DNA of 42,010 nucleotides from Entrophospora sp. SA101. Lineage: Eukaryota > Glomeromycota > Glomeromycetes > Entrophosporales > Entrophosporaceae. Location: positions 1 to 42,010 of the forward strand of contig CAUDNR010003591.1 in NCBI GenBank assembly GCA_958430865.1. Reading direction: 5' to 3'. The notes beneath the pieces were generated by a model, which did no database searches, had not been told where the DNA came from, and saw only the letters and a list, made by a program, of their open reading frames with translations. Position numbers and translations under genes: made by a program. Positions within the stretch are counted from its first letter, which is position 1. Every line of letters begins with the position of its first letter. Positions 1-8,439 of this stretch are shown here, one piece after another.

Positions 1-239
1 ACAAATGATGTAGCGATTTTTGCCATGGTTAGTATATGTCAGTTGATATGATTGAGATGTTTTATATAGACTAATTTTGTCTGATATATACTATGGAGAT
101 TCTTTTTTCAAATCGAAATTAATTATGCTTTTTCCTCTCATGTTTGGAAAAAGAGAGTGTATGCCTACATATGGGATAACCGGAGTATTGATTTGAATTT
201 AAATCGTTCTTTGCATTTTTAATACATACATTATTATTT
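1..239. other. Upstream region of the F-box gene
   Basis: AT-rich non-coding sequence ahead of the first gene. I see no RNA gene, repeat or clear promoter element beyond generic TATA-like runs. Confidence 0.4.
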
Positions 240-938
240 ATGGTACATTCAACAATTTTTAGTATACCAGAAGTATTAGAACGAATTTTATATTTCTTAT
301 TGGTAGATAAATCCCTCTATCCCACTCTATATGTTTCCCGATTGTGGTACAGATGCGGTGGTCCTATTCTATGGAAACGAGTTGAGCTAAAGAATAGTAA
401 CATACGAAAAAGTTTTATGAAAATAATACGGGAGCGGAAGCCAGTTTGTTGCTTGAATGTAACTCATTTAAAAATTCCATATTACTACCATCTTTCGGAT
501 AAAAAATTCAAAATTATTGCGGGTCTGCTTCCAAATATAATTCATTTAGATTTCGCTTTTAGTGAGAGATTTAGTGATAAAACATTAAACCGAATAGCAA
601 AATCATATCCCTATCTGAAGTATCTCAACTTGGCGGGATATAGTGATGGATTAATAACTGATAAAGGTTTATATGCAATCACAAATTCATGTCATAAATT
701 AGAATATCTGAATATCTCTCACCGCAAAGAATTTTCTGAAATAGCGATTTGGAATGTTATTCATTCTTGTCCAAAGCTCCAAGAGTTTGATATTCGTGAA
801 TGTAAAATTTCCTATACAACTATCAAGGAAATTGAACTATATCTTAAAATAAAATATATTAATCCAGATATCACCAGCAGATATTTGAAAAGAATCGGTC
901 GGGTCGGATCCATTGATTTGAAATTTACTGATATATAG
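240..938 (+). CDS. F-box / leucine-rich-repeat protein
   Basis: A single-exon 232-residue protein. Residues about 7-50 match an F-box (SIPEVLERILYFL, then VSRLWYRCGGPILWKRVEL), the part that binds Skp1 in SCF ubiquitin ligases. Residues about 90-215 hold degenerate leucine-rich repeats of the cysteine-containing type (LPNIIHLDF, YPYLKYLNLAG, CHKLEYLNIS, CPKLQEFDIREC), the usual substrate-binding part. It is shorter than most F-box/LRR proteins, so it could be a small family member or a 3'-truncated one. The family is greatly expanded in AM fungi. The start is the first ATG in frame, with no upstream coding signal. Substrate unknown. Confidence 0.8.
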   Translation: MVHSTIFSIPEVLERILYFLLVDKSLYPTLYVSRLWYRCGGPILWKRVELKNSNIRKSFMKIIRERKPVCCLNVTHLKIPYYYHLSDKKFKIIAGLLPNIIHLDFAFSERFSDKTLNRIAKSYPYLKYLNLAGYSDGLITDKGLYAITNSCHKLEYLNISHRKEFSEIAIWNVIHSCPKLQEFDIRECKISYTTIKEIELYLKIKYINPDITSRYLKRIGRVGSIDLKFTDI

Positions 939-979
939 AAAAATTGAATGGGTCGCGATTAATGTAATTCTATCGAGAA

Positions 980-1141
980 ATGGATACGAGTGAGATACGA
1001 ATTCGATCGAAAGTTTTAGAATCCTTAGCACTACGTAATAAAATAACCAAAAATATAGAAGACATCAAAGTGGATATAGCATTACTTAAAGATGTTCTGG
1101 AAAAAATAATCGATATATGTCAAGCACATGATACACGTTAA
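980..1141 (+). CDS. Small possible coiled-coil ORF (53 aa)
   Basis: An ATG-to-TAA frame of 53 codons, too short for a normal cutoff. The predicted protein is charged and helical, with hydrophobic residues spaced like a short coiled coil (IEDIKVDIALLKDVLEKII). It lies 41 bp after the F-box stop codon on the same strand. No family recognised. It could be a genuine small protein of the neighbouring replication module, a last exon, or chance. Confidence 0.35.
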   Translation: MDTSEIRIRSKVLESLALRNKITKNIEDIKVDIALLKDVLEKIIDICQAHDTR

Positions 1142-1297
1142 TGCCTTGGGTCAGACCGTCGATTTGAAATATTGCTAACACATAGAATAACGGAGTTAGT
1201 GCTAAAGCACATATAACGAAAAAAAATATATAGTTTCGAGTTGTGACGACTCAGATTATATTGACTTTTATGATTCATTTTTCTATTTCTAGTGTAC

Positions 1298-1600
1298 CTA
1301 TCCAAATAGATTCTGGCACGATTCAACAGTTACAAGATATTTACGATATATATCCGGTCTGCTTTGTAAAATATCGAGTGGTGGTATTATAGCTGGCTTC
1401 CATATATTAAATAAAAAGCTTGTATGTTCAGGGTAATCATAATCAATATGTTCAAAAATTTCTGAGTAATTCGATAAATCATTGACATATCTATATCCAT
1501 TGCGGATTAGCTTTCGAAATGTTGGCCCATTTAGATTTATCATCCGGGCAGTTAATAGGTTAAGCACTTTTTCTGGAGTTTCCAATTCTTGATCGTTCAT
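1298..1600 (-). CDS. Hypothetical protein (100 aa) next to primase-helicase
   Basis: Open frame on the minus strand. The frame extends to 1633, but the ATG at 1600 (MNDQELETPEKVLNLL) is the better start because the upstream residues look like translated AT-rich leader. The protein is soluble, with no transmembrane segment or recognised motif; it has a helix-rich first half and a tyrosine/proline-rich second half. It sits downstream of the primase-helicase gene on the same strand, about 190 bp away. Copy 2 of the module has a different gene (DUF3846-like) in the corresponding place. Confidence 0.5.
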   Translation of the reverse strand: MNDQELETPEKVLNLLTARMINLNGPTFRKLIRNGYRYVNDLSNYSEIFEHIDYDYPEHTSFLFNIWKPAIIPPLDILQSRPDIYRKYLVTVESCQNLFG

Positions 1601-1792
1601 TTTGTTTATGCTATTTATATATATATAGCACATAAAGAATACGTAGTTTTTGTAATATTTTTATTGAAAATTTTTATATTAACTAATTTGTAGGAGCAAA
1701 ATTCACCTATTCACTCTTTAATATATATAGTAGGGACAAAGCTTATTCCATGTCTCAAAGAGACACTCCTACGGGCCTGCAAAGCAATAATC

Positions 1793-4700
1793 TTACCATA
1801 GATATCCATTTTCCTGGAGTATGGCTATTTTTTCTTTCCATTCCTCATCATCATAACTACTTACTCGGTACTCGCCATCATCTTCAAATGTTCGAAGCGC
1901 AATTTCTTCACTTATGAAGCGTTCTCGCCTAGACATATCCATTAATGTATTTGGATCATCATTGGTATCTTTCGCGAATTGGATCATGTCTGCGTCCGAA
2001 CATAATCTATCACGATATATACGTGACAAATCTTCATCTTTCTCTGTAATAGTCATGAACATGTCTGGATCTTCACCATGATCAATTGCCCACTGTCTGA
2101 GACGTTTTTCGCGTTCTTCTCGGGAAATATATCCGGGGGGGGGGTATGTTTTCGATTGGGTGCCGGCTTCTTCGTTATTGGTCTCGGGCTCATTGTTAAT
2201 AGGTAAGTCGGGAGATGGTTTAACTTCTTCATTGCTAGATGAGGTATAGCCTCGAATTTCCGATTCCTCAATAATTTCTGGAGGTTCGGGTTTATCGTCT
2301 ACAGGTTCTACACATTCGATCTCTGGAGTCATGGGTATATCAGCAGACTTAGATGACGAAGCAACTGAACTTTCATTTGTTATAGAATCGAAGAGATCCT
2401 GGGTCAAGTTAGTAATGGGTGGAGCAGGTGATACATTCTTACCTTTTTTGATGTGATCGGTGGTTAATGGAATGGGATCTATTTTTTCTGGTTCGGGAGT
2501 TATGATTTTTGGAACATCAAATATAGGAATATTTGTGGATTCATTGGAGGATGTCTCGGTTTGAGGTGTGTCGGAAAATTCCTCGATATCACCTACCGAT
2601 TCACGTAACTTAGCTACGATTTTGGATCGATCAAGAATATATACCCATTCTCTTTTTCCATTAATCCGTACTTGCTTTTTCTCGATTCCTATCAGTGGAA
2701 GAAAACCTCCAAATTTGTTATTACTGATTCGATCTTCACCATCATTCCCACACCAAGTAAGATAATCTTGATATAAATTTCCACAGATTGGTTTTTCGAT
2801 TTGATTTTTGGGCCATGATTTAATATGTTGTATTATAAAGCGAATAGGGTTTGGGAGTTGTTTCATTATTGTATCTGTTTTCATTTTAGTGATAGGGAAA
2901 TTTTGTGGACTCCACTTTGACAGATCACGGCTAAGAAGATATGACATAACTACTCCTGGCGCGTCGAAATGATCGAGAATTTTCCCTAGTCGATCAAAAT
3001 ATGGTATATTACCCCTACAACGTGGAGATACGTCAAAACAAACTACGCGGGCATCGCCAGCATCTATTTTGATAGGGGTATCCTGGTTACTTGTAATCAT
3101 AAACCCACTGAAATCATTTAATCTTAAAGGTTCTAGACCTTTTCGTTCTATAGATACTCTTCCTTCCGTTATAAGAGATTTGAGATGACCATTGAATCTA
3201 TGCCATTCCCCACTAGACATACTAGTTTCATTCATAACTACAAGCTTTTTGCCTTGAATAAGACTATTAAATTTTCCAAGAATTTTCCCCAGATCGGAAG
3301 TCGCGTAATGGAGATTTGGTCCTAATACCTTATCACCAATAAAATCAGTAATAATATTTTTTCCACACTGTTGAAGTGCAGATTTTAATACTAGAATTGA
3401 GCGAGGTTTCTTCTCCGGTCTTTGTACTAAAAATGCCCACCAGTTCCAAATATATTTATTAAGTTCCTCATTCCCGTTACAGATCACATATTTTACATGC
3501 CAGAGGATAGGATTCATGATCTTGGTATTAATCTCTTTTGCCGGCTTAGCTAGAAATCCCAAGAAGAGATTGAAGAAATTCGTCTTTGGCGGGTTCACAT
3601 TTGGTGGGTATGGGTGAAAGTTGATAATGCGATATCGAATTAGGTTATTAGTAAAAGCTCGTTGTATCAATGAACTTAATTTTACCAATTCTCCGCCTAG
3701 TTCGATTATGTTGATTTCATATTTAGCAAGACTAAGTTTGGATTTCATATTAAAATAAAGTCCATCTTCTGGATGTTCAACTTTAAATAACCATGTTTCC
3801 GAGCCATCATCAACACAGGCAACTGTTGCTTGAATTGCTTCATATACTTCGTCACGAGAAAATTTTTTATTTGATGCACACATATCCAGTAAGTCACCCC
3901 ATACAAAATGATCATTGGGATCGGAAATTCTAGATTGCTCTAATTTTACAAGTTTGGGGAGGTTTTTTTCTCGATCTTCGATTGATTTTTTAACGATAAG
4001 TTCCAACGATGGTTTTCTCGTACCTGTGGATGTTTCTTGATCTGAACGATGACAATAGTAGCGGTAAGTTTTTTTATTTCTGATCACATATGCATTATCA
4101 CTAGTGTGCTCTCGTTTACAAAGTGGACAATCAGATATAGATGTACGGTTTAGAGGAAAAATGTCTGGAAGTGCAGGTGAAGGGTACAAAACTTCATAAC
4201 CTTCTATTTTATATTCTTCAAGCAATCTTTCTATAAATTCTATTTCAGATCCGAATGTTCCTGCATCACTTTTATGCGAAGCATGGTCTATGGACCTACA
4301 ATTATTCGATGTTTTAGGGTCTGGAACGTCTAACATTGGGCTATCTATAACTGGTGCATCATCGTTAGGTGGGCGAAGCATAAAGTCAAAAATTGTACCA
4401 TCTTCGGGTATAACAGCTCTCTTTGGGCGAACATGTTTATAAGTTTTTTCATCAGTTTTCTCACATTTTATTTCGACCACCTTTGGGGTTCCAAGCATTC
4501 GCAAGGAGAATGCACTTTTATTTGCAATTTTATTGACAATACCCTCAGCTTGTAAACTTACTGGGAGCTTCTTACTGACGAGATCAACAAAAGAAGCAAC
4601 TTTGGCAATATTTTTGAGTCGTAGACCAAATGTTGATATATGATATGACATTTTTTTCTGGTCGCTACTACTGGTTACAGTTAAGGTTTTAATATCCCAG

Positions 4701-5197
4701 TCTTTATAAATCTCAATACAAGTACCTCTAAAAGCTCCAATTAGGGCATAATAAACTTGTTTACGTGTGAGCTTTGGTTCGATATTATTTAACGTTTCTT
4801 GGGGCAAATCAAAATCAATGAAGGGGCGAAGTGGATCGTCCCCATCAATGAATTCGTGTAATGAATGTCCTTGTCGTTCATTAAATATAGCTTCTATCCC
4901 ATCTTCGGTATCCGTCCCTAAGAATTGTCTTGGCTTTACACTATCGTCACGAATTTTATACATATATTCAGCCACACTTTCGGCTTTAAACCCCCAGTGG
5001 TAGAACGCCCTGTTATTTTCTGCCTCTAACTCTGGCTCGAAATTTTCAGCAATTTCTGGGCTCTCTGGTCGAGAAAGTGATACTTCCGCCTCTGTTGGCG
5101 CATGATTGATGTTTTCTTGGAAATTTTGGTTTTCCACAGTTGGTATATCGGATGATACAGGTACAATAGGCATGCTATGTTCACTTTGGGTACTCAT
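1793..5197 (-). CDS. Primase-polymerase / SF3 helicase fusion (intact copy)
   Basis: Intact 1134-residue protein predicted to prime and unwind DNA. The N-terminal 100 residues are low complexity. The AEP primase domain spans about 115-280: motif I RPFIDFD with D128 and D130, motif II MSYHIS with H186, motif III SLRMLGT with R233. A zinc-binding knuckle follows (C357, C360, H364, C382). The SF3/D5-like (DUF5906-type) helicase spans about 595-760: Walker A ends CGKN (K613), Walker B is LVVMNE (E657), motif C is MITSN (N704), and arginine-finger candidates are R717 and R726. Walker A lacks the usual first glycine (SALQQCGKN). The C-terminal 260 residues are acidic and disordered, ending in a conserved-looking helix. 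This architecture is known from phages such as NrS-1, large eukaryotic DNA viruses and plasmids. It is visibly less AT-rich than its surroundings. The start is the ATG next to the shared promoter, as in copy 2. Confidence 0.85.
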   Translation of the reverse strand: MSTQSEHSMPIVPVSSDIPTVENQNFQENINHAPTEAEVSLSRPESPEIAENFEPELEAENNRAFYHWGFKAESVAEYMYKIRDDSVKPRQFLGTDTEDGIEAIFNERQGHSLHEFIDGDDPLRPFIDFDLPQETLNNIEPKLTRKQVYYALIGAFRGTCIEIYKDWDIKTLTVTSSSDQKKMSYHISTFGLRLKNIAKVASFVDLVSKKLPVSLQAEGIVNKIANKSAFSLRMLGTPKVVEIKCEKTDEKTYKHVRPKRAVIPEDGTIFDFMLRPPNDDAPVIDSPMLDVPDPKTSNNCRSIDHASHKSDAGTFGSEIEFIERLLEEYKIEGYEVLYPSPALPDIFPLNRTSISDCPLCKREHTSDNAYVIRNKKTYRYYCHRSDQETSTGTRKPSLELIVKKSIEDREKNLPKLVKLEQSRISDPNDHFVWGDLLDMCASNKKFSRDEVYEAIQATVACVDDGSETWLFKVEHPEDGLYFNMKSKLSLAKYEINIIELGGELVKLSSLIQRAFTNNLIRYRIINFHPYPPNVNPPKTNFFNLFLGFLAKPAKEINTKIMNPILWHVKYVICNGNEELNKYIWNWWAFLVQRPEKKPRSILVLKSALQQCGKNIITDFIGDKVLGPNLHYATSDLGKILGKFNSLIQGKKLVVMNETSMSSGEWHRFNGHLKSLITEGRVSIERKGLEPLRLNDFSGFMITSNQDTPIKIDAGDARVVCFDVSPRCRGNIPYFDRLGKILDHFDAPGVVMSYLLSRDLSKWSPQNFPITKMKTDTIMKQLPNPIRFIIQHIKSWPKNQIEKPICGNLYQDYLTWCGNDGEDRISNNKFGGFLPLIGIEKKQVRINGKREWVYILDRSKIVAKLRESVGDIEEFSDTPQTETSSNESTNIPIFDVPKIITPEPEKIDPIPLTTDHIKKGKNVSPAPPITNLTQDLFDSITNESSVASSSKSADIPMTPEIECVEPVDDKPEPPEIIEESEIRGYTSSSNEEVKPSPDLPINNEPETNNEEAGTQSKTYPPPGYISREEREKRLRQWAIDHGEDPDMFMTITEKDEDLSRIYRDRLCSDADMIQFAKDTNDDPNTLMDMSRRERFISEEIALRTFEDDGEYRVSSYDDEEWKEKIAILQENGYLW

Positions 5198-5309
5198 GTT
5201 TTTTCTGAAAGTATAATATTCGGAATTAAAAAGTTCAAAATGAAAATTAATTCTAAAGAATATTGATCAGTACATATTATATACTCAATCAAGATAAACA
5301 TCAAAAAGA
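5198..5309. promoter_or_regulatory. Divergent promoter between primase-helicase and zinc protein
   Basis: Only 112 bp separate the two start codons, so both genes must share this control region. The same segment is present essentially unchanged at 18461-18572 between the paralogous pair. It is AT-rich; I see no specific factor site. Confidence 0.55.
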
Positions 5310-5570
5310 ATGGCATTTTATCGTTGTCCCTATATCCTTAGAACTGGAGAAGTCTGTAATCGGTCATGTTACCATCCCAATGGGTGCAAAGTTCACCGGG
5401 ATTCACCTATTCGTTACCCTTGTAAAGAATATGGTTGTGTTAAGTTAACTTATTCCGATTATGGTTATTGTGACCCCCATGCACAGAAACATCGTAGAAG
5501 AGAGTATAATCAACAGAAGAAGCTGGAGAAGATGTCACAAAAATCAGAAGCACTTGGAGAAAATACATAG
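5310..5570 (+). CDS. Small double zinc-binding protein (86 aa)
   Basis: An 86-residue basic protein with two Cys/His clusters. The first is C6, C16, C20, C26 and H29 (pattern C-x9-C-x3-C-x5-C-x2-H). The second is C37, C42, C53, H56 (C-x4-C-x10-C-x2-H). A lysine/arginine-rich helical tail follows (QKHRRREYNQQKKLEKM). Similar short CxxxxxxGxxC...CxxH modules are common in giant-virus and phage proteins, where they are thought to bind nucleic acid; that comparison is from family knowledge, not a search. It is divergently paired with the primase-helicase, and the pair is duplicated at 18573-18833 with only a few residue changes. A role with the primase (DNA binding at the nearby repeats) is inference. 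The ATG at 5310 is chosen over an overlapping frame at 5263 because it keeps the Cys/His pattern. Confidence 0.7.
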   Translation: MAFYRCPYILRTGEVCNRSCYHPNGCKVHRDSPIRYPCKEYGCVKLTYSDYGYCDPHAQKHRRREYNQQKKLEKMSQKSEALGENT

Positions 5571-5580
5571 TGATATTGGC

Positions 5581-6150
5581 TGTCACAAGTTGTCACGAGT
5601 TCGTCACAAGTAAAAAAATCAGTAGAAAGGTGTGTTCTTGAGAGTCTGAGTTCGAAAAAAACTGTTCTCGATAACTGTCACAACTGTCACAAGTTACTTA
5701 GGTTGATTTTTCGATTCCTACCTTATTTTTTTTTCTATGGGTACACCATATGTATATGTATCAAAGGTAGGTATACATATTGGGTATATAACATAGGTAT
5801 ATATTGAGGTATATGCGCATATAACATATGTAGGTATTGGGAATATATCATAGGTATATATCATAGGTATATATCATAGGTAAGTATCGGGTAAGGGCGA
5901 AGCCCATTGCTTTGCAATTAGATATAGTACATATAACATGGGTTGGTATCAGGTATATGTCTTATAGGTATACCATAGGAAAGTTTTTTTTTTTCCCTTA
6001 GAATTCTACTAGTTTACTTAAGTAACTTGTGACAGATATAAATAAGTAATCAAGAGAGAAACGAGAAGGCTCAAAACTCTCAAACAACTGTCACAAGTTC
6101 TGTCACAAGTACCTGCAAACAACTAGTGACATCTAGTTACAGCTCATGAC
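5581..6150. repeat. Iteron-like TGTCACAAGT clusters flanking a TATA-rich block (copy 1)
   Basis: Direct copies of TGTCACAAGT or one-base variants begin at about 5581, 5591, 5602, 5676 and 5685. A second cluster has an inverted copy at 6025-6034, direct copies at 6089 and 6101, and weaker ones to 6150. Between them, 5745-5960 holds short repeats such as TATATCATAGG, plus two small stem-loops (GGGCGAAGCCC and ATTGCTTTGCAAT, about 5896-5920). The whole block recurs at 18844-19400. Paired iterons around an easily melted segment resemble replication origins; function is inferred. Confidence 0.55.
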
Positions 6151-6235
6151 AAAAATTTCAGATACGCAAAGGCAGAATATTATAAGGAAAGAGATAAGAT
6201 AAATTTTTGCTTTTACGTATCACCAAGTAAGGATA

Positions 6236-6502
6236 ACCATTCGGCACTACGTGCCTCATCATTGGATGCTTTGGTGTATTACCAGATATGTTAACAATTC
6301 GGCACTACGTGCCTCATCCTCGGGTTACCAAATAGGATAACGATTCGGCACTATGTGCCTCATCCTTGGGTTACCAAATACGATAACGATTTGGCACTAC
6401 GTGCCTCATCCTCGCGTTTCCAAATAGGATAACGATTTGGCACTATGTGCCTCATCCTCACGTTTCCAAATAGGATAACGATTCGGCACTACGTGCCTCA
6501 TC
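6236..6502. repeat. 46-bp tandem array with GGCACTACGTGCC palindromes
   Basis: Six head-to-tail units, most of 46 bp (the first is longer), each carrying the interrupted palindrome GGCACTACGTGCC (or GGCACTATGTGCC) followed by TCATC. Units differ by a few substitutions, mostly C/T changes at CpG. Confidence 0.8.
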
Positions 6503-6504
6503 TT

Positions 6505-6708
6505 TGACGAGGCAAATGCAAAACGTACGTCATTCGAATGACGAGGCAAATGCAAAATGTTCGTCACTCGAATGACGAGGCAAACGCAAAACGTTCGTCA
6601 CTCGAATGATGAGGCAAATGCAAAACGTACGTCATTCGAATGACGAGGCAAATGCAAAACGTACGTCACTCGAATGACGAGGCAAATGCAAAATGCTCGT
6701 CATTTTCG
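6505..6708. repeat. 34-bp tandem array with CGTCAYTCGAATGACG palindromes
   Basis: Six uninterrupted 34-bp units, each starting TGACGAGGCAAATGCAAAA. Unit junctions form a 16-bp palindrome, CGTCATTCGAATGACG, perfect in units with T and nearly so with C. The array is unusually CpG-rich for this DNA. It is followed at about 6711-6730 by GTTATAGTCCGC, which has an inverted partner in the related array at 19636-19970. Confidence 0.8.
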
Positions 6709-6810
6709 GGTGGGTTATAGTCCGCACTAAGTGGGATAGATGGCCAGGAACATATGAAGAAACAGTTAGTTTTAGAAAGCAATTTTTTGACTATTTCAGC
6801 ACATCACAAC

Positions 6811-7061
6811 TAAGGTTTATGGTCCAAACTGTTTTCTCAAAGCCAACTAATTTGGGCAATTTGGGTTTCTCAACATTTTTTATAAGCATGAACATTAAAA
6901 AACTATATGAATCAACTTGTTTTAACTTAAAAACTTTAAAATAATTCCACCAATTTCTGCTAATAACAAAAAGTAGTTTGGTCTTATAAAACAATAATTT
7001 TTGCCCAAAGTATTTGGGCAATTTCGGCTACTAATAGAAGCAGTTTTGGCCGGAAACCTTA
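6811..7061. mobile_element. hAT-type MITE, 251 bp, in gag
   Basis: Terminal inverted repeats TAAGGTTT..GG.C..AAACTG at both ends. Flanked by a perfect 8-bp target duplication ATCACAAC at 6803-6810 and 7062-7069. No coding capacity. Confidence 0.85.
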
Positions 7062-7178
7062 ATCACAACACCAACAAAAATGGATGAATGAGCCAAGAAA
7101 TCGATGAATGAAAGAAGGGGAAACTGTAGATTCCTATGCAGGAGCTTTAACTAAATTATACATGAAAGCAGATCCACT

Positions 7179-7371
7179 TAAAATTGCTTGCCGAAGCCTT
7201 TTAATCACTGCCAAAACTCTAATAAACAATTAGTGTGTTACTTGCCAAAACTCTGCTAATTGTTGAAATCCCTAAATGTGAAACTCTGCTGAAATTCTAA
7301 CAAACAGTTAGTGTGTTACCTGCTGAAACTCTGTCGATTGATTTCCAGTGGAGTTTTGGCAAGCAACCATA
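7179..7371. mobile_element. hAT-type MITE, 193 bp, in gag
   Basis: Flanked by the perfect 8-bp duplication GATCCACT at 7171-7178 and 7372-7379. Ends are related to the TAAGGTTGCTTGCC family (left TAAAATTGCTTGCC, right GGCAAGCAACCATA). The interior shares CTAATAAACAATTAGTGTG with copies at 10217-10419 and 41280-41345. Excision in silico restores the gag frame. Confidence 0.85.
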
Positions 7372-8439
7372 GATCCACTTGGACAATATCCAGAATAAAG
7401 ATGTTAGCCGAAATGGTTTTTGAAAAAATCAATTTTGGCAGGCAATTTCGGATTTACAATATTTTCATAATGATGGACATAAAAAAACTACCCAGAATTT
7501 TGGCTATTGAGTTATAGTGTTCAAATAGTTTTGAGTATAATTTCGGCAATTAATAAAGTTAATTTTGGCAACTATGAAAAAATATTTCAGCATTTTGGAT
7601 TCGGTGACAATCATTTACTAAGTGAAATAATTTTGGCTAACATCTTTAATCCAGAAAGTGACAAGCTACAGGCATTCCTAAATGGACTACCAACCCAAAT
7701 AAGAATGTTTACAGAGTTAGCAATACCAAGGGGTTTTAGAGAAGCTTGGGAACAAGCAAAGAAGGTAGAAAGTACCTTAAGAAAGGATAACCCCTTTAAT
7801 AATGACAATCTGCAACACATCAACACCTTGGTAGCTAATCAAGTAACACAATTGGGACAGAATGTGAACGCTTTAGCCATGGAGATTAGGGAAGGTCGGA
7901 AATGTAACCTTTGTAATCAGCTAGGGCATGAAGCTGTAAACTGTACTCAGTGAGCCATGAACCAATGGCCAAATAGGAAAAGTAATGAGCAGCAAGGGAA
8001 TGTTATTACTGTAATAAAATGGGACATTGGACTAGGAATTTCCCAGAGAAAAGCAAATCGGTAAAATGTTATAATTATGGGAAAGAAGGTCATATATCAA
8101 CCCAATGCTGATGGTAACCAGTGGCAGTAGTACAAAGAGAGCAACTATCACAGCAACAAGGAAGGAACTACCAGCAAAGGACAAATAATAACCAACAACA
8201 GCCTAGAAGGGTCCTATTGAATCAGGAATATTACAAAGAGCAACAGGAACCACAATATTATACTGAATATCAGCCACAAATGGTATACTACCAAAATCAA
8301 CCACCTATACAAAACTACCAACAACAATTGCCACCATAACAACCTATACAACAACAACAGCCACAAACAGATGTATTTAGAGCTTTAACCACAGCTGTGC
8401 ACCAGCTAACTTCCAAGCTCGAAACTTTAAAAGAGTAAA

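Noticed and set aside
2568..2765. 65-residue plus-strand ORF repeated at 12654 and 15095
   Set aside because: It is antisense to the conserved helicase coding region and recurs only because that region is duplicated.
5263..5448. Alternative frame over the zinc protein
   Set aside because: It lacks the Cys/His pattern and ends early; the frame starting at 5310 is clearly the coding one.
6236..6708. CRISPR-like array
   Set aside because: Units are contiguous head to tail with no unique spacers, there are no cas genes, and the setting is eukaryotic; these are satellites.
6693..7021. Two overlapping ORFs (plus 6693-6944, minus 6791-7021)
   Set aside because: They are read across the boundary between gag relic and a MITE; neither is a gene.
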